This document shows, piece after piece, positions 12,331 through 26,533 of a DNA stretch of 64,000 nt. Where the stretch lies: NCBI GenBank assembly GCA_964016885.1, contig OZ024748.1, positions 36,906,824 through 36,970,823 of the forward strand, written 5' to 3'. The translations under genes and the position numbers were made by a program. How positions within the stretch are numbered: position 1 is the stretch's first letter; each line of letters starts with the position of its first letter. The notes under the pieces are model-generated. The model searched no databases, was not told where the DNA came from, and saw nothing but the letters and a program-made list of their open reading frames with translations. Origin of the DNA: Eledone cirrhosa (Eukaryota; Mollusca; Cephalopoda; Octopoda; Eledonidae).

Positions 12331-14445
12331 CTAACACAGAGGAACCAAACCCCCACTGTCACTGCCTCTCTCTCTCCCACTCTCTCACATTACACCAGTT
12401 CCCAACACAGAGGAACCAAACTCCCACCGTCACTCCCTCTGTCTCTCCCACTCTCTCATATTACACCATGTCCCAACACAGAGGGACCAAACTCCCACTG
12501 TGACTGCCTCTCTCTCTCCCACTCTCTGACATTACACCAGTTCCCAACACAGAGGAACCAAATTCCCACTGTCACTGCCTCTGTCTCTTCCACTCTCTCA
12601 TATTACACCAGGTCCCAACACAGAGGAACCAAACTCCCACTGTCACTGCCTCTGTCTCTTCCACTCTCTCATATTACACCAGGTCCTAACACAGAGGAAC
12701 CAAATTCCCACTGTCACTGCCTCTGTCTCTTCCACTCTCTCATATTACACCAGGTCCCAACACAGAGGAACCAAATTCCCACTGTCACTGCCTCTGTCTC
12801 TTCCACTCTCTCATATTACACCAGGTCCTAACACAGAGGAACCAAATTCCCACTGTCACTGCCTCTGTCTCTTCCACTCTCTCATATTACACCAGGTCCC
12901 AACACAGAGGAACCAAACTCCCACTGTGACTGCCTCTGTCTCTCCCACTCTCTCACGTTACACCAGTTCCCAACACAGAGGAACCAAACTCCCACTGTCA
13001 CTGCCTCTGTCTCTCCCACTCTCTCATATTACACCAGGTCCCAACACAGAGGAACCAAACTCCCACTGTCACTGCCTCTGTCACTCCCACTCTCTCATAT
13101 TACACCAGGTCCCAACACAGAGGGACCAAACTCCCACTGTCACTGCCTCTCTCTCTCCCACTCTCTCATATTAAACCAGGTCCCAACACAGAGGACCCGA
13201 ACTCCCACTGTCATTGCCTCTGTCTCTCCCACTCTCTCATATTACACCAGGTCCTAACACAGAGGAACCAAACTCCCACTGTCCCTGCCTCTGTCTCTCC
13301 CACTCTCTCATATTAGACGAGGTCCTAACACAGAGGAACCAAACTCTCACTGTGACTGCCTCTGTCTCTCCCACTCTCTCACATTACATCAGGTCCCAAC
13401 ACAGAGGAACCAAACTCCCACTGTCACTGCCTCTGTCTCTCCCACTCTCTCATATTAGACCAGGTCCTAACACAGAGGAACCAAACTCCCACTGTGACTG
13501 CCTCTGTCTCTCCCACTCTCTCATATTACATCAGGTCCCAACACAGAGGAACCAAACTCCCACTGTCACTGCCTCTGTCTCTCCCACTCTCTCATATTAC
13601 ACCAGGTCCCAACACAGAGGAACCAAACTCCCACTGTCACTGCCTCTGTCTCTCCCACTCTCTCATATTACACCAGGTCCCAACACAGAGGGACCAAACT
13701 CCCACTGTCACTGCCTCTCTCTCTCCCACTCTCTCATATTACACCAGGTCCCAACACAGAGGTACCAAACTCCCATGGTCACTGCCTCTGTCTCTCCCAC
13801 TCTCTCATATTACACCAGGTCCCAACACAAAGGAACCAAACTCCCTCTGTCACTGCCTCTGTCTCTCCCACTCTCTCATATTACACCAGGTCCTAACACA
13901 GAGGAACCAAACTCCCACTGTCACTGCCTCTGTCTCTCCCACTCTCTCATATTACACCAGGTCCTAACACAGAGGAACCAAACCCCCACTGTCACTGCCT
14001 CTCTCTCTCCCACTCTCTCATATTACACCAGGTCCTAACACAGAGGAACCAAACACCCACTGTCACTGCCTCTCTCTCTCCCACTCTCTCATATTACACC
14101 AGGTCCTAACACAGAGGAACCAAACACCCACTGTCACTGCCTCTCTCTCTCCCACTCTCTCATATTACACCAGGTCCTAACACAGAGGAACCGAACTCCC
14201 ACTGTCACTGTCTCTGTCTCTCCCACTCTCTCATATTACACCAGGTCCTAACACAGAGGAACCAAACTCCCACTGTCACTGCCTCCGTCTCTCACACTCT
14301 CTCATACTAAACCAGGTCCAACACAGAGGAACCAAACTCCCACTGTCACTGCCTCTGTCTCTCCCACTCTCTCATATACACCAGGTCTGAACACAGAGGT
14401 ACGAGACCCCCACTGTCACTGCCTCTGTCTCTTCCACTCTCTCAT
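12330..14445 (+). repeat. 2,625-bp inner repeat in L1, second copy (cut short)
   Basis: Follows the first inner copy at an offset of 2,625 bp up to the GGTACGAGACC monomer near 14,399. It is cut off by the junction between the two 9,574-bp blocks. The equivalent copy in L2 carries on for a further roughly 650 bp to about 24,700, so this one is truncated at its right end. Confidence 0.85.
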
Positions 14446-14448
14446 ATT

Positions 14449-17400
14449 ACACCAGGTCCTAACACAGAGGAACCGAACTCCCACTGTCACTGCCTCCGTC
14501 TCTCACACTCTCTCATACTAAACCAGGTCCAACACAGAGGAACCAAACTCCCACTGTCACTGCCTCTGTCTCTCCCACTCTCTCATATACACCAGGTCTG
14601 AACACAGAGGTACGAGACCCCCACTGTCACTGCCTCTGTCTCTTCCACTCTCTCATATTACACCAGGTCCTAACACAGAGGAACCAAACTCCCACTGTCA
14701 CTGCCTCTGTCTCTCCCACTCTCTCATATTACACCAGGTCCCAACACAGAGGAACCAAACTCCCACTATCACTGCCTCTGTCTCTCCCACTCTCTCATAT
14801 TACTCCAGGTCCCAACACAGAGGAACCAAACTCCCACTGTCACTGCCTCTGTCTCTCCCACTCTCTCATATTACACCAGGTCCCAACACAGAGGAACCAA
14901 ACTCCCACTGTCACTGCCTCTGTCTCTCCCACTCTCTCATATTAGACCAGGTCCTAACACAGAGAAACCAAACTCCCACTGTCACTGCCTCTGTCTCTCC
15001 CACTCTCTCATATTACACCAGGTCCCAACACAGAGGTACCAAACTCCCACTGTCACTGCCTCTGTCTCTCCCACTCTCTCATATTACAACAAATCCCAAC
15101 ACAGAGGAACCAAACTCCCACTGTCACTGCCTCTGTCTCTCCCACTCTCTCATATTAGACTAGGTCCTAACACAGAGGAACCAAACTCCCACTGTCACTG
15201 CCTCTGTCTCTCCCACTCTCTCACATTACACCAGTTCCCAACACAGAGAAACCAAACTCCCACTGTCACTGCCTCTGTCTCTCCGACACTCTCATATTAC
15301 ACCAGGTCCTAACACAGAGGTACCAAACTCCCACTGTCAGTGCCTCTGTCTCTCCCACTCTCTCATACTAAACCAAGTCCAACACAGAGGAACCAAACTC
15401 CCACTGTCACTGCCTCTGTCTCTCCCACTCTCTCATATACACCACGTCCGAACACAGAGGTATGAAACCCCCACTGTCACTGCCTCTGTCTCTCCCACTC
15501 TCTCATATTACACCAGGTCCTAACACAGAGGAACCAAACTCCCACTGTCACTGCCTCTGTCTCTCGCACTCTCTCATATTACACCAGGTCCTAACACAGA
15601 GGAACCAAACTCCCACTGTCACTGCCTCTGTCTCTCCCACTCTCTCATATTACACCAGGTCCTAACACAGAGGAACCAAACTCCCACTGTCACTGCCTCT
15701 GTCTCTCCCACTCTCTCATATTACACCAGGTCCCAACACAGAGGAACCAAACTCCCACTGTCACTGCCTCTGACTCTCCCACTCTCTCATATTACACCAG
15801 TTCCCAACACAGAGGAACCAAACTCCCACTGTCACTGCCTCTGTCACTCCCACTCTCTCATATTACACCAGGTCCCAACACAGAGGGACCAAACTCCCAC
15901 TGTCACTGCCTCTCTCTCTCCCACTCTCTCATATTAAACCAGGTCCCAACACAGAGGACCCGAACTCCCACTGTCATTGCCTCTGTCTCTCCCACTCTCT
16001 CATATTACACCAGGTCCTAACACAGTGGAACCGAGCTCCCACTGTCACTGCTTCTGTCTCTCTCACTCTCTCATACTACACCAGGTCCTAACACAGAGGA
16101 ACCAAACTCCCACTGTAACTGCCTCTGTCTCTCCCACGCTCTCATATTACACCAGGTCCTAACACAGAGGAACCAAACTCCCACTGTCACTGACTCTGTC
16201 TCTCCCACTCTATCATATTACACCAGGTCCTAACACAGAGGAACCAAACTCCCACTGTCACTGCCTCTGTCTCTCCCACTCTCTCACATTACACCAGTTC
16301 CCAACACAGAGGAACCGAACTCCCACTGTCACTGCCTCTCTCTCTCCCACTCTCTCATATTACACCAGGTCCTAACACAGAGGAACCAAACCCCCACTGT
16401 CACTGCCTCTCTCTCTCCCACTCTCTGACATTACACCAGTTCCCAACACAGAGGAACCAAATTCCCACTGTCACTGCCTCTGTCTCTTCCACTCTCTCAT
16501 ATTACACCAGGTCCCAACACAGAGGAACCAAACTCCCACTGTGACTGCCTCTGTCTCTCCCACTCTCTCACGTTACACCAGTTCCCAACACAGAGGAACC
16601 AAACTCCCACTGTCACTGCCTCTCTCTCTACCACTCTCTCATATTACACCAGGTCCTAACACAGAGGAACCAAACCCCCACTGTCACTGCCTCTCTCTCT
16701 CCCACTCTCTCACATTACACCAGTTCCCAACACAGAGGAACCAAACTCCCACTGTCACTGCCTCTGTCTCTCCCACTCTCTCATATTACACCAGGTCCCA
16801 ACACAGAGGAACCAAACTCCCACTGTCACTGCCTCTGTCACTCCCACTCTCTCATATTACACCAGGTCCCAACACAGAGGGACCAAACTCCCACTGTCAC
16901 TGCCTCTCTCTCTCCCACTCTCTCATATTAAACCAGGTCCCAACACAGAGGACCCGAACTCCCACTGTCATTGCCTCTGTCTCTCCCACTCTCTCATATT
17001 ACACCAGGTCCTAACACAGAGGAACCAAACTCCCACTGTCCCTGCCTCTGTCTCTCCCACTCTCTCATATTAGACGAGGTCCTAACACAGAGGAACCAAA
17101 CTCTCACTGTGACTGCCTCTGTCTCTCCCACTCTCTCACATTACATCAGGTCCCAACACAGAGGAACCAAACTCCCACTGTCACTGCCTCTGTCTCTCCC
17201 ACTCTCTCATATTAGACCAGGTCCTAACACAGAGGAACCAAACTCCCACTGTGACTGCCTCTGTCTCTCCCACTCTCTCACATTACATCAGGTCCCAACA
17301 CAGAGGAACCAAACTCCCACTGTCACTGCCTCTGTCTCTCCCACTCTCTCATATTACAGCAGGTCCCAACACAGAGGAACCAAACTCCCACTGTCACTGC

Positions 17401-20400
17401 CTCTGTCTCTCCCACTCTCTCATATTACACCAGGTCCCAACACAGAGGTACCAAACTCCCATGGTCACTACCTCTGTCTCTCCCACTCTCTCATATTACA
17501 CCAGGTCCCAACACAAAGGAACCAAACTCCCTCTGTCACTGCCTCTGGCTCTCCCACTCTCTCATATTACACCAGGTCCTAACACAGAGGAACCAAACCC
17601 CCACTGTCACTGCCTCTCTCTCTCCCACTCTCTCACATTACACCAGTTCCCAACACAGAGGAACCAAACTCCCACCGTCACTCCCTCTGTCTCTCCCACT
17701 CTCTCATATTACACCATGTCCCAACACAGAGGGACCAAACTCCCACTGTGACTGCCTCTGTCTCTCCCACTCTCTCACGTTACACCAGTTCCCAACACAG
17801 AGGAACCAAACTCCCACTGTCACTGCCTCTCTCTCTCCCACTCTCTCATATTACACCAGGTCCTAACACAGAGGAACCAAACTCCCACTGTCACTGCCTC
17901 CGTCTCTCCCACTCTGTCATACTAAACCAGGTCCAACACAGAGGAACCAAACTCCCACTGTCACTGCCTCTGTCTCTCCCACTCTCTCATATACACCAGG
18001 TCTGAACACAGAGGTACGAGACCCCCACTGTCACTGCCTCTGTCTCTTCCACTCTCTCATATTACACCAGGTCCTAACACAGAGGAACCAAACTCCCACT
18101 GTCACTGCCTCTGTCTCTCCCACTCTCTCATATTACACCAGGTCCCAACACAGAGGAACCAAACTCCCACTGTCACTGCCTTTGTCTCTCCCACTCTCTC
18201 ATATTACTCCAGGTCCCAACACAGAGGAACCAAACTCCCACTGTCACTGCCTCTGTCTCTCCCACTCTCTCATATTACACCAGGTCCCAACACAGAGGAA
18301 CCAAACTCCCACTGTCACTGCCTCTGTCTCTCCCACTCTCTCATATTAGACCAGGTCCTAACACAGAGAAACCAAACTCCCACTGTCACTGCCTCTGTCT
18401 CTCCCACTCTCTCATATTACACCAGGTCCCAACACAGAGGTACCAAACTCCCACTGTCACTGCCTCTGTCTCTCCCACTCTCTCATATTACAACAAATCC
18501 CAACACAGAGGAACCAAACTCCCACTGTCACTGCCTCTGCCTCTCCCACTCTCTCATATTAGACTAGGTCCTAACACAGAGGAACCAAACTCCCACTGTC
18601 ACTGCCTCTGTCTCTCCCACTCTCTCACATTACACCAGTTCCCAACACAGAGGTACCAAACTCCCACTGTCAGTGCCTCTGTCTCTCCCACTCTCTCATA
18701 CTAAACCAAGTCCAACACAGAGGAACCAAACTCCTACTGTCACTGCCTCTGTCTCTCCCACTCTCTCATATACACCACGTCCGAACACAGAGGTATGAAA
18801 CCCCCACTGTCACTGCCTCTGTCTCTCCCACTCTCTCATATTACACCAGGTCCTAACACAGAGGAACCAAACTCCCACTGTCACTGCCTCTGTCTCTCCC
18901 ACTCTCTCATATTACACCAGGTCCTAACACAGAGGAACCAAACTCCCACTGTCACTGCCTCTGTCTCTCCCACTCTCTCATATTACACCAGGTCCTAACA
19001 CAGAGGAACCAAACTCCCACTGTCACTGCCTCTGTCTCTCCCACTCTCTCATATTACACCAGGTCCCAACACAGAGGAACCAAACTCCCACTGTCACTGC
19101 CTCTGTCTCTCCCACTCTCTCATATTACACCAGGTCCCAACACAGAGGAACCAAACTCCCACTGTCACTATCCTCTGTCTCTCCCACTCTCTCATATTAC
19201 ACCAGGTCCCAACACAGAGGAACCAATCTCCCACTGTCGCTGCCTCTGTCTCTCCCACTCTCTCATATTACACCAGGTCCTAACACAGAGGAACCAAACC
19301 CCCACTGTCACTGCCTCTCTCTCTCCCACCCTCTCACATTACACCAGTTCCCAACACAGAGGAACCAAACTCCCACCGTCACTCCCTCTGTCTCTCCCAC
19401 TCTCTCATATTACACCATGTCCCAACACAGAGGGACCAAACTCCCACTGTGACTGCCTCTCTCTCTCCCACTCTCTGACATTACACCAGTTCCCAACACA
19501 GAGGAACCAAATTCCCACTGTCACTGCCTCTGTCTCTTCCACTCTCTCATATTACACCAGGTCCCAACACAGAGGAACCAAACTCCCACTGTCACTGCCT
19601 CTGTCTCTTCCACTCTCTCATATTACACCAGGTCCTAACACAGAGGAACCAAATTCCCACTGTCACTGCCTCTGTCTCTTCCACTCTCTCATATTACACC
19701 AGGTCCCAACACAGAGGAACCAAATTCCCACTGTCACTGCCTCTGTCTCTTCCACTCTCTCATATTACACCAGGTCCTAACACAGAGGAACCAATTTCCC
19801 ACTGTCACTGCCTCTGTCTCTTCCACTCTCTCATATTACACCAGGTCCCAACACAGAGGAACCAAACTCCCACTGTGACTGCCTCTGTCTCTCCCACTCT
19901 CTCACGTTACACCAGTTCCCAACACAGAGGAACCAAACTCCCACTGTCACTGCCTCTGTCTCTCCCACTCACTCATATTACACCAGGTCCCAACACAGAG
20001 GAACCAAACTCCCACTGTCACTGCCTCTGTCACTCCCACTCTCTCATATTACACCAGGTCCCAACACAGAGGGACCAAACTCCCACTGTCACTGCCTCTC
20101 TCTCTCCCACTCTCTCATATTAAACCAGGTCCCAACACAGAGGACCCGAACTCCCACTGTCATTGCCTCTGTCTCTCCCACTCTCTCATATTACACCAGG
20201 TCCTAACACAGAGGAACCAAACTCCCACTGTCCCTGCCTCTGTCTCTCCCACTCTCTCATATTAGACGAGGTCCTAACACAGAGGAACCAAACTCTCACT
20301 GTGACTGCCTCTGTCTCTCCCACTCTCTCACATTACATCAGGTCCCAACACAGAGGAACCAAACTCCCACTGTCACTGCCTCTGTCTCTCCCACTCTCTC

Positions 20401-23400
20401 ATATTAGACCAGGTCCTAACACAGAGGAACCAAACTCCCACTGTGACTGCCTCTGTCTCTCCCACTCTCTCATATTACATCAGGTCCCAACACAGAGGAA
20501 CCAAACTCCCACTGTCACTGCCTCTGTCTCTCCCACTCTCTCATATTACACCAGGTCCCAACACAGAGGAACCAAACTCCCACTGTCACTGCCTCTGTCT
20601 CTCCCACTCTCTCATATTACACCAGGTCCCAACACAGAGGGACCAAACTCCCACTGTCACTGCCTCTCTCTCTCCCACTCTCTCATATTACACCAGGTCC
20701 CAACACAGAGGTACCAAACTCCCATGGTCACTGCCTCTGTCTCTCCCACTCTCTCATATTACACCAGGTCCCAACACAAAGGAACCAAACTCCCTCTGTC
20801 ACTGCCTCTGTCTCTCCCACTCTCTCATATTACACCAGGTCCTAACACAGAGGAACCAAACTCCCACTGTCACTGCCTCTGTCTCTCCCACTCTCTCATA
20901 TTACACCAGGTCCTAACACAGAGGAACCAAACCCCCATTGTCACTGCCTCTCTCTCTCCCACTCTCTCATATTACACCAGGTCCTAACACAGAGGAACCA
21001 AACACCCACTGTCACTGCCTCTCTCTCTCCCACTCTCTCATATTACACCAGGTCCTAACACAGAGGAACCAAACACCCACTGTCACTGCCTCTCTCTCTC
21101 CCACTCTCTCATATTACACCAGGTCCTAACACAGAGGAACCGAACTCCCACTGTCACTGTCTCTGTCTCTCCCACTCTCTCATATTACACCAGGTCCTAA
21201 CACAGAGGAACCAAACTCCCACTGTCACTGCCTCCGTCTCTCACACTCTCTCATACTAAACCAGGTCCAACACAGAGGAACCAAACTCCCACTGTCACTG
21301 CCTCTGTCTCTCCCACTCTCTCATATACACCAGGTCTGAACACAGAGGTACGAGACCCCCACTGTCACTGCCTCTGTCTCTTCCACTCTCTCATATTACA
21401 CCAGGTCCTAACACAGAGGAACCAAACTCCTACTGTCACTGCCTCTGTCTCTCCCACTCTCTCATATTACACCAGGTCCCAACACAGAGGAACCAAACTC
21501 CCACTGTCACTGCCTCTGTCTCTCCCACTCTCTCATATTAGACCAGGTCCTAACACAGAGGAACCAAACTCCCACTGTGACTGCCTCTGTCTCTCCCACT
21601 CTCTCACATTACATCAGGTCCCAACACAGAGGAACCAAACTCCCACTGTCACTGCCTCTGTCTCTCCCACTCTCTCATATTACACCAGGTCCCAACACAG
21701 AGGAACCAAACTCCCACTGTCACTGCCTCTGTCTCTCCCACTCTCTCATATTACACCAGGTCCCAACACAGAGGTACCAAACTCCCATGGTCACTGCCTC
21801 TGTCTCTCCCACTCTCTCATATTACACCAGGTCCCAACACAAAGGAACCAAACTCCCTCTGTCACTGCCTCTGGCTCTCCCACTCTCTCATATTACACCA
21901 GGTCCTAACACAGAGGAACCAAACCCCCACTGTCACTGCCTCTCTCTCTCCCACTCTCTCACATTACACCAGTTCCCAACACAGAGGAACCAAACTCCCA
22001 CCGTCACTCCCTCTGTCTCTCCCACTCTCTCATATTACACCATGTCCCAACACAGAGGGACCAAACTCCCACTGTGACTGCCTCTCTCTCTCCCACTCTC
22101 TGACATTACACCAGTTCCCAACACAGAGGAACCAAATTCCCACTGTCACTGCCTCTGTCTCTTCCACTCTCTCATATTACACCAGGTCCCAACACAGAGG
22201 AACCAAACTCCCACTGTCACTGCCTCTGTCTCTTCCACTCTCTCATATTACACCAGGTCCTAACACAGAGGAACCAAATTCCCACTGTCACTGCCTCTGT
22301 CTCTTCCACTCTCTCATATTACACCAGGTCCCAACACAGAGGAACCAAATTCCCACTGTCACTGCCTCTGTCTCTTCCACTCTCTCATATTACACCAGGT
22401 CCTAACACAGAGGAACCAAATTCCCACTGTCACTGCCTCTGTCTCTTCCACTCTCTCATATTACACCAGGTCCCAACACAGAGGAACCAAACTCCCACTG
22501 TGACTGCCTCTGTCTCTCCCACTCTCTCACGTTACACCAGTTCCCAACACAGAGGAACCAAACTCCCACTGTCACTGCCTCTGTCTCTCCCACTCTCTCA
22601 TATTACACCAGGTCCCAACACAGAGGAACCAAACTCCCACTGTCACTGCCTCTGTCACTCCCACTCTCTCATATTACACCAGGTCCCAACACAGAGGGAC
22701 CAAACTCCCACTGTCACTGCCTCTCTCTCTCCCACTCTCTCATATTAAACCAGGTCCCAACACAGAGGACCCGAACTCCCACTGTCATTGCCTCTGTCTC
22801 TCCCACTCTCTCATATTACACCAGGTCCTAACACAGAGGAACCAAACTCCCACTGTCCCTGCCTCTGTCTCTCCCACTCTCTCATATTAGACGAGGTCCT
22901 AACACAGAGGAACCAAACTCTCACTGTGACTGCCTCTGTCTCTCCCACTCTCTCACATTACATCAGGTCCCAACACAGAGGAACCAAACTCCCACTGTCA
23001 CTGCCTCTGTCTCTCCCACTCTCTCATATTAGACCAGGTCCTAACACAGAGGAACCAAACTCCCACTGTGACTGCCTCTGTCTCTCCCACTCTCTCATAT
23101 TACATCAGGTCCCAACACAGAGGAACCAAACTCCCACTGTCACTGCCTCTGTCTCTCCCACTCTCTCATATTACACCAGGTCCCAACACAGAGGAACCAA
23201 ACTCCCACTGTCACTGCCTCTGTCTCTCCCACTCTCTCATATTACACCAGGTCCCAACACAGAGGGACCAAACTCCCACTGTCACTGCCTCTCTCTCTCC
23301 CACTCTCTCATATTACACCAGGTCCCAACACAGAGGTACCAAACTCCCATGGTCACTGCCTCTGTCTCTCCCACTCTCTCATATTACACCAGGTCCCAAC

Positions 23401-24022
23401 ACAAAGGAACCAAACTCCCTCTGTCACTGCCTCTGTCTCTCCCACTCTCTCATATTACACCAGGTCCTAACACAGAGGAACCAAACTCCCACTGTCACTG
23501 CCTCTGTCTCTCCCACTCTCTCATATTACACCAGGTCCTAACACAGAGGAACCAAACCCCCACTGTCACTGCCTCTCTCTCTCCCACTCTCTCATATTAC
23601 ACCAGGTCCTAACACAGAGGAACCAAACACCCACTGTCACTGCCTCTCTCTCTCCCACTCTCTCATATTACACCAGGTCCTAACACAGAGGAACCAAACA
23701 CCCACTGTCACTGCCTCTCTCTCTCCCACTCTCTCATATTACACCAGGTCCTAACACAGAGGAACCGAACTCCCACTGTCACTGTCTCTGTCTCTCCCAC
23801 TCTCTCATATTACACCAGGTCCTAACACAGAGGAACCAAACTCCCACTGTCACTGCCTCCGTCTCTCACACTCTCTCATACTAAACCAGGTCCAACACAG
23901 AGGAACCAAACTCCCACTGTCACTGCCTCTGTCTCTCCCACTCTCTCATATACACCAGGTCTGAACACAGAGGTACGAGACCCCCACTGTCACTGCCTCT
24001 GTCTCTTCCACTCTCTCATATT
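14449..24022 (+). repeat. 9,574-bp block, copy 2 (L2)
   Basis: Direct tandem copy of the preceding block with near-complete identity. It starts with the AACCGAACTCC / CTCCGTCTCTCAC monomer near 14,461, the counterpart of 4,887. It ends near 24,020-24,048, where the sequence goes on to AACTCCTACTGTCAT rather than restarting the block. Near identity over 9.6 kb means either a very recent duplication, continuing homogenisation, or an assembly duplication. Confidence 0.92.
19279..21904 (+). repeat. 2,625-bp inner repeat in L2, first copy
   Basis: Counterpart of 9,705-12,330 at an offset of 9,574. It carries the same CCCACCCTCTC and CCCCATTGTC variants, so these differences between inner copies existed before the large block was duplicated. 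Confidence 0.87.
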
Positions 24023-24708
24023 ACACCAGGTCCTAACACAGAGGAACCAAACTCCTACTGTCATTGCCTCTGTCTCTCCCACTCTCTCATATTACACCAG
24101 GTCCCAACACAGAGGAACCAAACTCCCACTGTCACTGCCTCTGTCTCTCCCACTCTCTCATATTAGACCAGGTCCTAACACAGAGGAACCAAACTCCCAC
24201 TGTGACTGCCTCTGTCTCTCCCACTCTCTCACATTACATCAGGTCCCAACACAGAGGAACCAAACTCCCACTGTCACTGCCTCTGTCTCTCCCACTCTCT
24301 CATATTACACCAGGTCCCAACACAGAGGAACCAAACTCCCACTGTCACTGCCTCTGTCTCTCCCACTCTCTCATATTACACCAGGTCCCAACACAGAGGT
24401 ACCAAACTCCCATGGTCACTGCCTCTGTCTCTCCCACTCTCTCATATTACACCAGGTCCCAACACAAAGGAACCAAACTCCCTCTGTCACTGCCTCTGGC
24501 TCTCCCACTCTCTCATATTACACCAGGTCCTAACACAGAGGAACCAAACCCCCACTGTCACTGCCTCTCTCTCTCCCACTCTCTCACATTACACCAGTTC
24601 CCAACACAGAGGAACCAAACTCCCACCGTCACTCCCTCTGTCTCTCCCACTCTCTCATATTACACCATGTCCCAACACAGAGGGACCAAACTCCCACTGT
24701 GACTGCCT
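21904..24708 (+). repeat. 2,625-bp inner repeat in L2, second copy plus continuation
   Basis: Repeats the preceding unit at an offset of 2,625 bp (GTGACTGCC at 21,577 pairs with 24,202; CCATGTCCC near 22,041 pairs with 24,666). It runs past the end of the 9,574-bp block to about 24,708, where CTCTGTCTC replaces the expected CTCTCTCTC and the match stops. A point difference, TCATTGCC against TCACTGCC, lies at about 24,064. Confidence 0.83.
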
Positions 24709-26533
24709 CTGTCTCTCCCACTCTCTCACGTTACACCAGTTCCCAACACAGAGGAACCAAACTCCCACTGTCACTGCCTCTCTCTCTCCCACTCTCTCAT
24801 ATTACACCAGGTCCTAACACAGAGGAACCAAACTCCCACTGTCACTGCCTCCGTCTCTCCCACTCTGTCATACTAAACCAGGTCCAACACAGAGGAACCA
24901 AACTCCCACTGTCACTGCCTCTGTCTCTCCCACTCTCTCATATACACCAGGTCTGAACACAGAGGTACGAGACCCCCACTGTCACTGCCTCTGTCTCTTC
25001 CACTCTCTCATATTACACCAGGTCCTAACACAGAGGAACCAAACTCCCACTGTCACTGCCTCTGTCTCTCCCACTCTCTCATATTACACCAGGTCCCAAC
25101 ACAGAGGAACCAAACTCCCACTGTCACTGCCTCTGTCTCTCCCACTCTCTCATATTACTCCAGGTCCCAACACAGAGGAACCAAACTCCCACTGTCACTG
25201 CCTCTGTCTCTCCCACTCTCTCATATTACACCAGGTCCCAACACAGAGGAACCAAACTCCCACTGTCACTGCCTCTGTCTCTCCCACTCTCTCATATTAG
25301 ACCAGGTCCTAACACAGAGAAACCAAACTCCCACTGTCACTGCCTCTGTCTCTCCCACTCTCTCATATTACACCAGGTCCCAACACAGAGGTACCAAACT
25401 CCCACTGTCACTGCCTCTGTCTCTCCCACTCTCTCATATTACAACAAATCCCAACACAGAGGAACCAAACTCCCACTGTCACTGCCTCTGTCTCTCCCAC
25501 TCTCTCATATTAGACTAGGTCCTAACACAGAGGAACCAAACTCCCACTGTCACTGCCTCTGTCTCTCCCACTCTCTCACATTACACCAGTTCCCAACACA
25601 GAGGTACCAAACTCCCACTGTCAGTGCCTCTGTCTCTCCCACTCTCTCATACTAAACCAAGTCCAACACAGAGGAACCAAACTCCTACTGTCACTGCCTC
25701 TGTCTCTCCCACTCTCTCATATACACCACGTCCGAACACAGAGGTATGAAACCCCCACTGTCACTGCCTCTGTCTCTCCCACTCTCTCATATTACACCAG
25801 GTCCTAACACAGAGGAACCAAACTCCCACTGTCACTGCCTCTGTCTCTCCCACTCTCTCATATTACACCAGGTCCTAACACAGAGGAACCAAACTCCCAC
25901 TGTCACTGCCTCTGTCTCTCCCACTCTCTCATATTACACCAGGTCCTAACACAGAGGAACCAAACTCCCACTGTCACTGCCTCTGTCTCTCCCACTCTCT
26001 CATATTACACCAGGTCCCAACACAGAGGAACCAAACTCCCACTGTCACTGCCTCTGTCTCTCCCACTCTCTCATATTACACCAGGTCCCAACACAGAGGA
26101 ACCAAACTCCCACTGTCACTATCCTCTGTCTCTCCCACTCTCTCATATTACACCAGGTCCCAACACAGAGGAACCAATCTCCCACTGTCGCTGCCTCTGT
26201 CTCTCCCACTCTCTCATATTACACCAGGTCCTAACACAGAGGAACCAAACCCCCACTGTCACTGCCTCTCTCTCTTCCACCCTCTCACATTACACCAGTT
26301 CCCAACACAGAGGAACCAAACTCCCACCGTCACTCCCTCTGTCTCTCCCACTCTCTCATATTACACCATGTCCCAACACAGAGGGACCAAACTCCCACTG
26401 TGACTGCCTCTCTCTCTCCCACTCTCTGACATTACACCAGTTCCCAACACAGAGGAACCAAATTCCCACTGTCACTGCCTCTGTCTCTTCCACTCTCTCA
26501 TATTACACCAGGTCCCAACACAGAGGAACCAAA
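24100..26533 (+). repeat. Left-family segment, third copy of 17.1-19.6 kb
   Basis: Aligns to about 17,150-19,582 at an offset of 6,951 bp: CACGTTACACC monomers at 17,748/24,699, the GGTATGAAACC cassette at 18,792/25,743 and the 72-bp monomer CACTATCCTCTG at 19,166/26,117. Differences include CTCTGCCTCTCC near 18,538 against CTCTGTCTCTCC here, and CTTTGTCTC near 18,181 against CTCTGTCTC. The match ends near 26,533, where GTGACTGCC replaces GTCACTGCC. Confidence 0.85.

Larger units (their letters stand above)
4875..14448 (+). repeat. 9,574-bp block, copy 1 (L1)
   Basis: Every rare variant checked recurs 9,574 bp further on: GGTATGAAACC at 5,885/15,459, ACAGCAGGTCCC at 7,782/17,356, CCCATGGTCAC near 7,887/17,461, CACTATCCTCTG at 9,592/19,166 and TAGACGAGG at 10,687/20,261. 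The only mismatch I noticed is T at 10,240 against C at 19,814. The length equals 135 monomers minus 11 bp, because the block holds several 70-bp monomers and one 72-bp monomer. Its right edge falls between about 14,433 and 14,474. Confidence 0.93.
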
